A DNA stretch of 64,000 nucleotides from Kitagawia praeruptora (lineage: Eukaryota; Streptophyta; Magnoliopsida; Apiales; Apiaceae). Positions 44,401 through 54,152 of the stretch are shown one piece after another. The notes under the pieces are model-generated. The model did not search any database, had not been told where the DNA came from, and was given only the letters and a program-made list of their open reading frames with translations. Within the stretch, counting starts at the first letter, position 1, and each line of letters opens with the position of its first letter. Location of the stretch: contig CM075346.1 in assembly GCA_037693485.1 (NCBI GenBank), positions 124,670,001-124,734,000 of the forward strand, given 5' to 3'. The translations under genes and the position numbers were made by a program.

Positions 44401-46543
44401 CCACCAGTTCTCAACCTTTTTGGATATAAAAGAAGAAACTGGGGCAAGGAGGCTATGGGGTCTCACACACTCATTGTTTTTCTGAGTGATCTCATCACTC
44501 CTCACAGAATGACTCTCAAGGCCTAGTGCCTTTGTGTGTGGGGTTCCCTCAAGTTCACTTTGGACATGCTCAAGTCCCTCACCTTTTACTAGCTCGTTTG
44601 GCTGCCTCTCATTTTTATGCTCACCTCTCTTTTCTTTTATCTCTCTTTTTCTTTTCACTCCCTCACTCATCCTAGATGCATGGGTATGAGCAGTACTGGC
44701 ATGCATTTTAGTTGAAGAAGTAGAAAGTTTAGATTATACCTTCAAAGCAGAGATTATTAGTTGATCATCATCTGAAGCATCTTCAACAATTATAGTATCA
44801 TGATCAAGCTTTGTAGAGGTGACAGCATCTTTACCAAAAATGTTACTGTCCACAGGTGGGTTGACAGCAACTTTTGTGGTGTCTTTAACAGCAGCTGAGG
44901 CTGTGACAGCAACTTCCTGAAGGTCGGTTGCTCTTTGGAGTTCGACCAAGATGTTGGCTGTTTCATTTTATGGCAGAGTACCATCTTGATCTAGCTCAGT
45001 GTTTGAGTGAGTGGTGTCAATTTCACTTTGAGAAATGGGTTCTTGTGGACCACTTGATGGGGGCTCATCCATGACTTGAGATGGATGATCAAAACCTGAA
45101 GGGATTGGACTGTCCCCTTCTCTAGGTTGTTGAGAAGAAACAATTGATGGATTAGAGAATAAAGAAGATGATGGTTTTAGAAGAGATTTTTGGCTGTTCC
45201 ACAAGGGTAACTTGTGGAACATCAAGAGTAGAAGTTTCATGACCCTCACTGTGCCCTATCTTTGTGTGCATTTCTGCAAGTGTAGGCTCCTCATGAATGA
45301 GTACATGAGGTTGTGCTGACTCTTTACAGGATGCCTTGGGAGACATGTCAGTTTCAATAGATACTTCTTGTTGAGAAGAAGCACCTAGGGATGTGTTTGA
45401 TTCCCTTTTATCCTCCACAGCCTTTTGTGAGACTGTGGGGTGGCTGACAGTGGCTTTGGCCCTCTTAGCTCTCTTCTTCTTAGGCTTAAGAGGAACCACT
45501 GTGGGTTCACTTTCACTAACATCCTTATTTGCTGCATCATGTGCAGTTTCTCCCTCAACATTCTCAGAACTACTACCAACACCAGTTTCCAAGGGTCTTT
45601 TCTTGGATTCTTGCAAAGTTGTTTTTGTGGTCTTTGGTTGTCTAGAGGATCTGATAGGAATATATGAAGTAGAATGTGGGTTAACTGAATTTGGGTCTAA
45701 TTCAGCTTCATTCTCAAGGGAGAAGACAACATACCCAGAGGGTAGTGCTACATCAAGATGAGGCTCTTGATCAGCCATGTGCTTGGTGAAACAGAGTGGA
45801 ATAAGTGCATTGGAATTTTGTGAATTGAGTGATGTGTGTGTATTTCTTTTCAAAACATTGCATTCTATAGTGAGAGATGCATTATCATCAATACCACATA
45901 ATGAATTCAAACACATAGTAAGAAAGCGAGGATAAACATGTACCTTCCTGCTCAGAGCTGACTTGAGTTGACTCATAAGCAACTTTCCTACATCCACTTT
46001 GTATCAATGGACAAGAGAGTGAGTAAGCTTCTTGATATAGGAGGGAATTCCATTCCATCCAGAGGTTTTGGTTGAGAAAACCTTCACCATGACATCAAAA
46101 ATCATGCTCCATTCTTTCTTCAAATGCTTTCTGTCCATTTCACCAGTCGAGTACCATTTTGATGTACCCTCTTCAAGAACAGGACCAGAATACCCAATTT
46201 TCAAGAAAAACTTCTTTAGGGTTTCATCACTTGCAAGTTCCTTGTATGATTCTTTAGTTTGCAGTCCAGTTCCCAAAGCTTCGTTGATGCCTTTGATTGT
46301 GAGGATACAGGTAACTCCTTTAATTTTACATTGAATGGTGTCTTTACCTGCACCTCCTGGAACATAAGCAGTGTTCCAGAATTCTTCAAGTCTTTCTAGG
46401 TTCAAGGATGGTGTAGATGTTATAACATGACCCAAATAGGACTTGTTGATAAAGGATACGAGTCCTTTAAATCCTTCACCAGCATCTCCAGCAGTGAGAA
46501 TACCAGCAAAGTTAGTTTGAGAAGAGGATTGTTTGGGTGCCAT
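41486..46543 (-). pseudogene. Copia IV ORF3, broken by stops and frameshifts
   Basis: Starts MAPKQSSSQTNFAGILTAGD at 46543. The N-terminal 180 residues match the copia I ORF3 N-terminal domain in pattern (LERLEEFWNTAYV, KKFFLKIGYSGP, LKKEWSMIFDVMVKVF). A TGA near 46001-46003 then interrupts the frame. Fragments at 45997-45152, 45249-44392, 44375-43950, 43930-43415 and 43411-41486 use more than one frame, so at least three frameshifts and several stops have accumulated. The middle is Ser/Glu/Lys-rich. The last 641 residues are the longest open part (PNPYGVCFRRITKTGARRLD ... LRKARNEALRREGKI). The total span of about 1.68 kilocodons resembles intact ORF3 of copia I. Confidence 0.8.
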
Positions 46544-46724
46544 TTCTTTCTTTGAGCTTTGGAGAGAGATTTTTGCCTTTTTAGATAGAGAGGTTCTGTT
46601 GAAAGTTGTGTGTTTGTGTGTTTGACAGTTGCTTACATGAAAATAGCAAATGTCTTACAGAGAAAGGGAAAGTAGCAATGTCTTAGCCCATTAATCAGTC
46701 ACGTGGTGTCGTGGGTAGTTACTT
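46544..46724 (-). other. Copia IV leader of ORF3
   Basis: Non-coding. On the minus strand a CT-rich leader (CCTCTCTATCTAAAAAGG, CTCTCTCCAAAGCTC) precedes the ATG of ORF3. This looks like a 5' UTR and hints that ORF3 has its own RNA. Copia I is inserted at its right edge. Confidence 0.45.
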
Positions 46725-47225
46725 TGTTAGATATTGATTCAAGTGATGATCAGGATCTGGGTATTACTGATCAGATACTGATGCTGACGTCATCAGGAAT
46801 ACAACGTCAGTATTGGATTATCATCAGGATTAGAAGCTGGTCAGGATTTCATGAAGATTCTCATCAGACCAGAGATCAAGGAAGATTGATATGTCGGTTC
46901 CTAATTTGTAGGAATGCAGCTATCATACAAGATATGCATTCAGAGTGACATGTAATTGATTTAGAATATCTTGTAATTGATAGTGTAACTGTGTACTCTA
47001 TATAGACACAGTTTAGGTTTTACATTAGGTAATCGCTTACACGAGTTATATTGTAACCCAGCAGCTCTTAAGAACATAAGAATTTCTTAAGAGAGTTTTG
47101 TAACAGTTTTATATCAGAATTAATAAAGCTGTTATTGATTCATACTTGTGTTATTTGTTTTAAGTCGAAAATCTTATACAATTGTATTCAACCCCCCTTC
47201 TACAATTGTTATTTACTGGGCAACA
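46725..47225 (+). repeat. Copia I 5' LTR
   Basis: TGTTAGATATTGATTC ... TTTACTGGGCAACA. The U3 is rich in ATCAGGAT / CTGATCAG words, including palindromic TGATCA. A TATA box sits at about 46997-47006, AATAAA at 47122-47127, and the conserved LTR-end block TTGTATTCAACCCCCC, TTCTACAA near 47183-47206. Confidence 0.93.
46997..47006 (+). promoter_or_regulatory. TATA box in the copia I 5' LTR
   Basis: CTCTATATAGA, about 230 bp before the LTR end and about 120 bp before an AATAAA signal, giving a normal U3-R-U5 layout. The same site is at about 59671-59680 in the 3' LTR. Confidence 0.7.
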
Positions 47226-47227
47226 AT

Positions 47228-47239
47228 TGGTATCAGAGC
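47228..47239 (+). promoter_or_regulatory. Primer-binding site of copia I (initiator tRNA-Met)
   Basis: TGGTATCAGAGC, two bases after the LTR end. It is the exact sequence used by most plant copia elements. Confidence 0.92.
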
Positions 47240-47274
47240 TCTTCTGATTAATATAAATCAGAAACGATCTTAAG

Positions 47275-49590
47275 ATGTCGACAAGCAAGTATGAAAGCAT
47301 CAAAATTCCAATTCTCAAGAAGACTGAGTATCCAACCTGGAAAGTGAAAATGATGATGTATCTGGAAGTAACTGATCCTGACTATCTTGACAGGATCAAT
47401 GATGGACCATTTCTTCCAACAAGACTAGTTGCAAGAACAGAGACTGTTGCTGAACACTATGTCATTAAGGCAAAGAGTGAATGGACGACAGAGGAAAAGG
47501 CTCAAGTACTCAAAGATGCAAAGGTAAAAAATATTTTGCATAACAGTCTTGATAATGTCATGTCTAACAGGGTAATAGCATGCAAGACTGCAAAGGAAAT
47601 TTGGGACACTTTGGAAACTCAATGTCAAGGTACTGAATCTATCAAAAGAAACAGAAGGGCTCTGTTGATTCAGGAGTATGAGCAATTCGATGCTAAATCT
47701 GATGAAAGCCTTACTGATATGTATGATAGATTCTTGACTTTACTGAACAATCTATCACTGGTTGGCAAAGAGTATGATCCAGAGGATTCAAATACCAAGT
47801 TTCTCAGAGCTTTAACTGAAGAGTGGGATACTCAAGCTTCAATCATAAGGCATCAATATGATTTGAAGATGCTGTCTCTTGATGAAGTCTATGGGATGCT
47901 AAGAACCCATGATCTTGAGGTTCAACAAATGAAGAACAAGAAAAATGTCAAAGCAAAAGCTATTGCTTTGAATGTTGAATCAAAATCAAAGGGAAAAGCT
48001 GAGGAGGTTTTTAACAGAAAGAGTAGAGTGGAAGAGTCAATTCCTGATGACTCATCATCAGATACTGATACTGAGTCTGATCCTGATACTGATGATGACT
48101 CTACTGATTCTGATATGATGGAAATGGTTGCTATGATAGTCAAGGGCTTCAAAAAGATGAAGTTCAGAAAGGCTAGGAAGCAAGGGAAATTCCAGAAGAA
48201 AACCTTCAATGCTGACAAAGACAGGTACAAGAAGAAAGAAGGAAAAAGTAGCAAATTTGACAAGTCAAAAATCAGATGCTATAACTGTGATGGAATGGGT
48301 CATTTTGCAACTGAGTGCAAGAAGACCAAAACCAAAGCTCTCATTTCTTCAAGCAAGGATTGGATGGACTCATCATCTGACTCTGAAGAAGAAAAAGTGA
48401 ATTATGCTTTGATGGCTAAAACTGATGAGACTTCTGCTGGTGAAAATAAGGTATCTGAAGTTTTATTTGATTTTGACACTAATAATGTTTCTGAGCTAAG
48501 ATCTTTCTTAAAATCTCTGCATATTAGTTTTAGGAGTCAATCTCTTGAAAATACAAGAATAAAATCTGAAATGGCAGAGGTTGTTAAGAGAAATGATCAT
48601 CTAGAAGCTGAGTTAATTTTCTTGCATGAAGTTCAAGCAGAATGTGATAATGCTAAACACATGAAACTTGAAACAGAGTTTAAATGTAATGAACTTGAAA
48701 TGCAACTTAAAGATGCAAATGAAAAACTCAGAACCTGGACACATTCTGGTACAAAAACTCATGAAATTATTATTGATAAAAACTGGAAAGAGTGTCTAGG
48801 GTATAAGCCAGAAAATGAGAAAAAGGACAAAGGAAAGGTTGTTTCATCTAATCCTGGAAGAGTTATAGTTGATGACTCAACAAATCCAAAAACCTACAGA
48901 TATGTTACAAACAGTACTAAAACCAAATTAAAACCGGTTAATTATGTGTATCCAGAAATTCCCAAATCTACTTCAGAAAAGGGATCTACTTCTACACATC
49001 ATTCTGAGTCTAGAACTGTCAAAAACAAAAATGTAGGTCTTTTGTCCAAGAAGCAATTAAGGGATAAAATCTGTGATGTAACAGATAGGAAGAGAGTTCC
49101 AACTGTCAAAAGGAACAGGAATGGTAAAGTTGGAATAAACAAGGAGAATAATTATAAGTATATTCCAAATGCACCGAGAAAAGTATGCTTTAACTGTGGT
49201 AATTCTAATCATCTTGCTATTGATTGCAGGAGGAGTAAAAAGAAGCCAACTGTAGTTCCTAAGTCTGACATTAGGAATAAATCAGTATTCTATAAACCAC
49301 AGAATCCTTGTTTCCATTGTGGCAGTAAATGGCATTCTATTTATACATGTGAAGAATACCATAATTTGTACTGTAATTATTATGAGCCTTTGCCTAAGTT
49401 CAATAAAAGTGCAAATTTTGGAAAAACAAAGAACTTGAATACTAATCATGCATCTGTTAAGAAAAAGACTAATTCTGATGGAGTTAATCCTGATGAAAGT
49501 GTCTTTACAAGAAAATCTTCTGCTGATAAAAATGTTAAATTGCATGAAAAGAGAACCCAACAAGTGTGGGTTCTTAAAAACTCTAACTGA
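47275..49590 (+). CDS. gag: Copia I Gag
   Basis: Intact 771-residue ORF (MSTSKYESIKIPILKKTEYP). The N-terminal 230 residues have the copia gag core (YPTWKVKMMMYLE, CKTAKEIWDTLETQC, YDRFLTLLNNLSLVG). Zinc knuckle CYNCDGMGHFATEC lies at 335-348. Two further knuckle-like CCHC motifs, CFNCGNSNHLAIDC at 638-651 and CFHCGSKWHSIYTC at 679-692, are unusual for copia gags. An acidic stretch (DTDTESDPDTDDD, near 265) and a coiled coil (about 430-490) lie between. Role: particle assembly and RNA packaging. It ends at 49588-49590, and pol opens in the -1 frame 15 bases later. Confidence 0.92.
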   Translation: MSTSKYESIKIPILKKTEYPTWKVKMMMYLEVTDPDYLDRINDGPFLPTRLVARTETVAEHYVIKAKSEWTTEEKAQVLKDAKVKNILHNSLDNVMSNRVIACKTAKEIWDTLETQCQGTESIKRNRRALLIQEYEQFDAKSDESLTDMYDRFLTLLNNLSLVGKEYDPEDSNTKFLRALTEEWDTQASIIRHQYDLKMLSLDEVYGMLRTHDLEVQQMKNKKNVKAKAIALNVESKSKGKAEEVFNRKSRVEESIPDDSSSDTDTESDPDTDDDSTDSDMMEMVAMIVKGFKKMKFRKARKQGKFQKKTFNADKDRYKKKEGKSSKFDKSKIRCYNCDGMGHFATECKKTKTKALISSSKDWMDSSSDSEEEKVNYALMAKTDETSAGENKVSEVLFDFDTNNVSELRSFLKSLHISFRSQSLENTRIKSEMAEVVKRNDHLEAELIFLHEVQAECDNAKHMKLETEFKCNELEMQLKDANEKLRTWTHSGTKTHEIIIDKNWKECLGYKPENEKKDKGKVVSSNPGRVIVDDSTNPKTYRYVTNSTKTKLKPVNYVYPEIPKSTSEKGSTSTHHSESRTVKNKNVGLLSKKQLRDKICDVTDRKRVPTVKRNRNGKVGINKENNYKYIPNAPRKVCFNCGNSNHLAIDCRRSKKKPTVVPKSDIRNKSVFYKPQNPCFHCGSKWHSIYTCEEYHNLYCNYYEPLPKFNKSANFGKTKNLNTNHASVKKKTNSDGVNPDESVFTRKSSADKNVKLHEKRTQQVWVLKNSN

Positions 49591-49607
49591 GTTCTTTGTG
49601 ATTCTGA

Positions 49608-52600
49608 TTGCAGGGTAAAAAGAAAAATGTGTTAGTCATGGATAGTGGATGCTCTGTGCACATGACTGGAGACAAAACCTTGCTATCAGAATTTGAGGAG
49701 AAGGCTGGCCCAACTGTGTCTTATGGAGATGGCAACATTGGACAAACTTTGGGATATGGCAGCATTGTAATTGGAAATGTCATCATTGAAAGAGTAGCTC
49801 TGGTGAAAGGACTAAAGCACAATCTGTTGAGTGTTAGTCAGATCACAGACAGAGGTTATCGTGTCAACTTTAATGATACTCATTTTGAAGTTATTAGCAA
49901 ATCTTCAGGAAAGATTGCATTAACAGGTCAAAGACATGGTAACATTTATGAAGCCAACATTTACACTAATACTGAAAATCCAACTACATGCCTCATCAGT
50001 AAGGCGTCTGTAGATGAAAGTTGGAATTGGCATAAGAAGCTTTCTCATCTCAACTTCAACAATATAAATGAGTTGGTAAAGAAAGATTTGGTAAGAGGAT
50101 TACCAAAGGCTCTATATACTCCTGATGGACTCTGTGATGCTTGTCAGAAGGCTAAACAGAGAAGGACATCATTCAAGAGTAAATCTGAATCCTCAATTGA
50201 TGAACCATATCACATGCTACACCTTGACTTATTTGGACCAGTGAATATTATGTCCATCAGTAAGAAAAGGTATACTCTAGTCATTGTTGATGAATATACT
50301 AGATTTACCTGGGTTTATTTTCTTCACAGAAAAGATGAAACTACTGAAATACTGCTGGACCATGTTAGACTTATTGAAACTGGCACGGAATACAAAGTCA
50401 AGATTCTGAGAAGTGATAATGGGACTGAATTCAAGAATTCAGCAATAGAAGAGTTCTGCAAATACAAAGGAATAGTTCAACAATTCTCTGCTCCTGGCAC
50501 ACCTCAGCAAAATGGAGTAGTTGAAAGAAAGAACAGAACTCTTATCGAGGCTGGCAGAACTATGTTGGAAGAAGCTAAACTACCTACATATTTCTGGGCA
50601 GAAGCAGTCAACACAACATGTTACACTCAAAATATTACACTAATCAACAGACATGGTGTAACTCCTTATCAGATGATTAAGGAAAAGAAGCCAAGTTTGA
50701 AGCATTTACATGTGTTTGGCTGCAAGTGCTTTGTTCTAAGACCTCATCCAGAACAGCTAGGAAAATTTGAAACAAAAGCTGATGAGGCCATCTTTATTGG
50801 CTATCCAACAACAAAAGCCTTTAAAGTTTACAATCTGAGAACAAAGACGGTCATGGAGTCTATTAATGTATCTTTTGATGATAGAAAGCTAACAGGAATA
50901 AAAGAAGATTCTCATGATAGTTTGACTTTTGCAAATGAAGCTACCAACAATTCTGATGAAGTCACGTCAGATACTGATATTCTATCAGATCCTGATGATC
51001 GATCAATTTCTGATCAAACACCTGTTACTGATGATGACTCAAATAATGCAAATGTTAAGGGGGAGCAAGAGCAAGATATCACCAGTACTGATACAACTCA
51101 AACATCAAGTAGAGATTCATCAGAAACAGACTCAAGTGACAATCAAGACAGTATATCAGAAGGAGATAGCACTATCTCAGGGGGAGCTTCTAGCAACTCT
51201 AGTTCTTTTGAAGAAAACACCAATCCAGGGGGAGCATCCAGTTCAAGAAATGACTTACCATCAGCAAGGAAATGGACTAAAAGTCATACTCCTGATTTAA
51301 TCATTGGGAATCCTGAAGCAGGTGTTAAGACAAGAAGTGCAACTCAAAATGAATGTTTATATAATAACTTTCTGTCAAAGGAGGAGCCTAAGAAAGTTGA
51401 AGATGCACTTAAGGATGCTGACTGGGTAACAGCTATGCAAGAAGAACTGAATGAGTTTGAAAGAAATGAAGTCTGGAAACTTGTACCAAGGCCCAAAGGA
51501 AGGTCTATTGTGGGTACAAAGTGGGTATTCAGAAACAAGACTGATTCAGATGGCACAATTGTGAGGAATAAAGCAAGACTAGTAGCAAAGGGGTATTCTC
51601 AACAGGAAGGAATAGATTATGATGAGACTTTTGCTCCTGTTGCAAGACTGGAGGCCATCAGAATTTTTCTGGCATATGCAGCTCACAAGAAATTCAAAGT
51701 ATTCCAGATGGACGTAAAAAGTGCATTTCTCAATGGAGAACTGGAAGAGGAGGTATATGTTGAGCAACCTCCTGGCTTCATTGATCCCAAACATCCAGAT
51801 CATGTCTATAGACTGGATAAAGCACTTAATGGACTAAAGCAAGCTCCAAGAGCCTGGTATGAAACCCTAGCTCAATTCTTACTGGAAAGTGGATTCAATA
51901 GAGGTACAATTGATAAAACCTTGTTTTATTTGAATCATGGTAAGGATTTGCTGTTAGTTCAAATATATGTTGATGATATCATTTTTGGGTCAACTAATAC
52001 TAAGCTGTGTGAGAAGTTTTCAAAGCTAATGCAGTCTAGATATCAAATGAGCATGATGGGAGAAATGAGTTATTTCTTAGGTCTTCAAGTTAAACAGACC
52101 GATGAAGGGATTTTTATCAATCAGTCAAAGTACACAAAGAATTTACTAAAAAGGTTTAACATGCAAGACAGCTCTACAGCTTCAACCCCTATAGCTACAG
52201 CTACAAAGCTTGATCCTGATCAAGGAACTGAAGTAGATGTAACCAACTACAGAGGAATGATAGGCTCACTCTTATATCTAACTGCTAGCAGACCAGATAT
52301 CATGTATGCAACCTGTCTATGTGCAAGATTTCAAGCAAATCCTAAGGAACCACATCTCATTGCAGTGAAAAGGATTTTCAGATATCTAAAGGGCACTTCT
52401 ACCCTTGGCCTTTGGTATGCTAGAGAATCAGACTTTAGTTTATGTGGTTATTCAGATGCTGATTTTGCTGGATGCAAAATAGACAGGAAAAGTACTTCAG
52501 GCAGTTGTCAGTTTCTTGGAGGAAGACTAGTTTCTTGGTTCAGTAAAAAGCAAAAGTCTATCTCCACATCAATTGCAGAAGCTGAGTACATTGCTGCTGG

Positions 52601-52913
52601 AAGCTGTTGTGCTCAGATAATGTGGATGAGAAATCAGCTAATGGACTATGGTTTGTCATTTTCAAAAATACCTATATATTGTGATAACCAAAGTGCTATT
52701 GCTATGACAGGAAATCCAGTTCAACATTCTCTTACAAAGCACATCAGCATCAGGTATCACTTCATAAGAGAACAAGTACTGGAAGGAACAATTGAACTTC
52801 ATTTTGTTCCTACTGATCAACAGTTAGCTGATATATTCACCAAGCCACTACCTGAGGCTACTTTTACAAAGTTGGTGAATGAACTTAGAATGGTAAACTA
52901 TGGCAGTTCCTGA
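49608..52913 (+). CDS. pol: Copia I Pol: protease-integrase-RT-RNase H, intact
   Basis: 1101 codons open after a TGA at 49605. No ATG is seen at the start, so it is probably joined to gag by a frame event or splicing. Protease DSG is at residues 12-14. The integrase zinc region (HKKLSHLNF ... CDACQK) precedes an integrase core with D207, D270 and E306 (35 residues between D270 and E306, as in DD35E enzymes). A Ser/Asp-rich linker lies at about 440-560. RT has D702 in FQMDVKSAFL and YVDD at 787-790. RNase H (SDADFAGCKIDRKSTSGSCQ, YCDNQSAI) ends with the usual ADIFTKPLPEATF. All catalytic residues are present. Confidence 0.95.
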   Translation: MQGKKKNVLVMDSGCSVHMTGDKTLLSEFEEKAGPTVSYGDGNIGQTLGYGSIVIGNVIIERVALVKGLKHNLLSVSQITDRGYRVNFNDTHFEVISKSSGKIALTGQRHGNIYEANIYTNTENPTTCLISKASVDESWNWHKKLSHLNFNNINELVKKDLVRGLPKALYTPDGLCDACQKAKQRRTSFKSKSESSIDEPYHMLHLDLFGPVNIMSISKKRYTLVIVDEYTRFTWVYFLHRKDETTEILLDHVRLIETGTEYKVKILRSDNGTEFKNSAIEEFCKYKGIVQQFSAPGTPQQNGVVERKNRTLIEAGRTMLEEAKLPTYFWAEAVNTTCYTQNITLINRHGVTPYQMIKEKKPSLKHLHVFGCKCFVLRPHPEQLGKFETKADEAIFIGYPTTKAFKVYNLRTKTVMESINVSFDDRKLTGIKEDSHDSLTFANEATNNSDEVTSDTDILSDPDDRSISDQTPVTDDDSNNANVKGEQEQDITSTDTTQTSSRDSSETDSSDNQDSISEGDSTISGGASSNSSSFEENTNPGGASSSRNDLPSARKWTKSHTPDLIIGNPEAGVKTRSATQNECLYNNFLSKEEPKKVEDALKDADWVTAMQEELNEFERNEVWKLVPRPKGRSIVGTKWVFRNKTDSDGTIVRNKARLVAKGYSQQEGIDYDETFAPVARLEAIRIFLAYAAHKKFKVFQMDVKSAFLNGELEEEVYVEQPPGFIDPKHPDHVYRLDKALNGLKQAPRAWYETLAQFLLESGFNRGTIDKTLFYLNHGKDLLLVQIYVDDIIFGSTNTKLCEKFSKLMQSRYQMSMMGEMSYFLGLQVKQTDEGIFINQSKYTKNLLKRFNMQDSSTASTPIATATKLDPDQGTEVDVTNYRGMIGSLLYLTASRPDIMYATCLCARFQANPKEPHLIAVKRIFRYLKGTSTLGLWYARESDFSLCGYSDADFAGCKIDRKSTSGSCQFLGGRLVSWFSKKQKSISTSIAEAEYIAAGSCCAQIMWMRNQLMDYGLSFSKIPIYCDNQSAIAMTGNPVQHSLTKHISIRYHFIREQVLEGTIELHFVPTDQQLADIFTKPLPEATFTKLVNELRMVNYGSS

Positions 52914-53372
52914 GAGAAAGAAGTCATCAGATACTGACGACTTGCAAATACTGATGGAAAGTCAATCCTGACAGTGGTCAACGTCGAATCCTGATACAAC
53001 GATTCGATCATCAGTATTTTGTTCAGAATCTAACTGTCTTCATTTTATCTCAATTTCCTGATTCAAGCTATGATTAATGTTATTGAATTCCTGATAATGT
53101 GATCACTTTAATTAGTCCTCATATTTATTTTCAGTTAACATGTTAAATCAGGAAAAACATTGAATAGAATAGAATAACTAGATTTTTCATTGATAATAAG
53201 AAAGAGGTTACATTCAAAGATTACATCTTTTGTTTTCTCTATCTACTAATCTATTCAACAGGAAATAAAAGACCAATCCACTCCATTGTTAATAGCCATC
53301 CCAGATCCCATCTTTGCCACTTTGTTAGGGTGGAAGTTGATAGGGATAAGGTTATTTTTGGTGACATATTCA
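52914..53372 (+). other. Copia I spacer after pol
   Basis: Non-coding, with repeated ATACTGA / CCTGATA words. On the minus strand it would be the 3' UTR of the small ORF that follows; a TTTTCATTGATAATAAG block near 53187 resembles the end of that transcript. Confidence 0.5.
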
Positions 53373-53630
53373 TTAACAATGGTTGATGGAGTTGGATGAA
53401 GATGCCTTAGATGAAAGCCATGCGAATGTTGTTTGGAGGGCAGCATCAATGTCGATCACTTTTGCAGGTTTTTCCTTCTCGATTTCTTCGAGACCTGCAT
53501 CCATCTGCAACCAGAGAGTCTCCAGTTGTCTTTCCCAGTCGAAAGCATCAAACTCTTCACGAGTATAACTGAATATATCTCTTTTCTCTAAGAGATGGAG
53601 GTTCTTCTCTTTGATGGTAAGGTTCGACAT
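53373..53630 (-). CDS. Small antisense ORF of copia I (unknown function)
   Basis: An 85-residue ORF on the strand opposite to the element, between pol and ORF3, starting ATG at 53630 (MSNLTIKEKNLHLLEKRDIF). The sequence is charged and probably helical (REEFDAFDWERQLETLWLQM, AGLEEIEKEKPAKVI). No domain or signal peptide is recognised. A weak TATA-like CTATTTAATC lies about 90 nt upstream (53719-53727) and an AT-rich 3' region follows. The start is divergent from ORF3, with 522 bp between the two ATGs. Comparable small ORFs occupy the same slot in two other copia-derived sequences of this window. Antisense ORFs are known in some plant gypsy (Tat) elements; its use here is inferred. Confidence 0.5.
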   Translation of the reverse strand: MSNLTIKEKNLHLLEKRDIFSYTREEFDAFDWERQLETLWLQMDAGLEEIEKEKPAKVIDIDAALQTTFAWLSSKASSSNSINHC

Positions 53631-54152
53631 TGTTAAAATTTTTGATGAAAAGGGTTTTTCTTATTTTTCTTTCAGGAGAGAATGAAGCGTTATAGAAGTA
53701 AGTGGACAAGTCTCTAAGATTAAATAGAGAAGGGTGGAACAAGAATATGAAACGATTCATATTACTGGTGCAAGTACCAGGTATTATTCGATTGTGATGT
53801 TTTAAATTTCTTTATTTAAAACAAAATTACCATGTTTTATTTTGGTCACAATTTTATTTCTCGAATAATTCAAAGCGCGTGTGTTCACTCGTTGCTTACA
53901 TACAGTTACAGATGTAAGTCATGATGCGTGTAATCCTCACAACTCTCTCACGTAATTTGGTCCTTTACTTCAGCATAAACGAATGATTTACTGACACCTG
54001 TTTCTGAGAAGTTACAAGTATTGTCTAATATCAATTTAGTTTACTAATTGATTTGTTATTCTCAAACTATCAGTAAAGCATCGTCTATCTCTGTCTTTGC
54101 ACTCTCAAACCCAAATTTCAAAATTAACACATCTTTTGTGTTTGAAATTCCA
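53631..54152. promoter_or_regulatory. Possible divergent promoter region of copia I
   Basis: 522 bp between the starts of the antisense small ORF and ORF3. It contains no ORF of its own. TATA-like CTATTTAATC on the minus strand (53719-53727) faces the small ORF. A CT-rich leader (GTCTATCTCTGTCTTTGCAC) precedes ORF3. No clear TATA box is seen for ORF3, so ORF3 could instead come from a spliced genomic RNA. Confidence 0.35.

Noticed and set aside
44734..44790. A third UIM-like motif (DDDQLIISALK) in copia IV ORF3
   Set aside because: It has the acidic run but lacks the required Ala and Ser spacing, and it ends at a stop.
44392..46000. Separate host genes on the minus strand
   Set aside because: The fragments line up as one decayed ORF3 between a recognisable ORF3 start and an LTR with polypurine tract.
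49588..49613. A very short intron between the gag stop and pol of copia I
   Set aside because: About 24 bases is far too short for a plant intron; any donor must lie further upstream.
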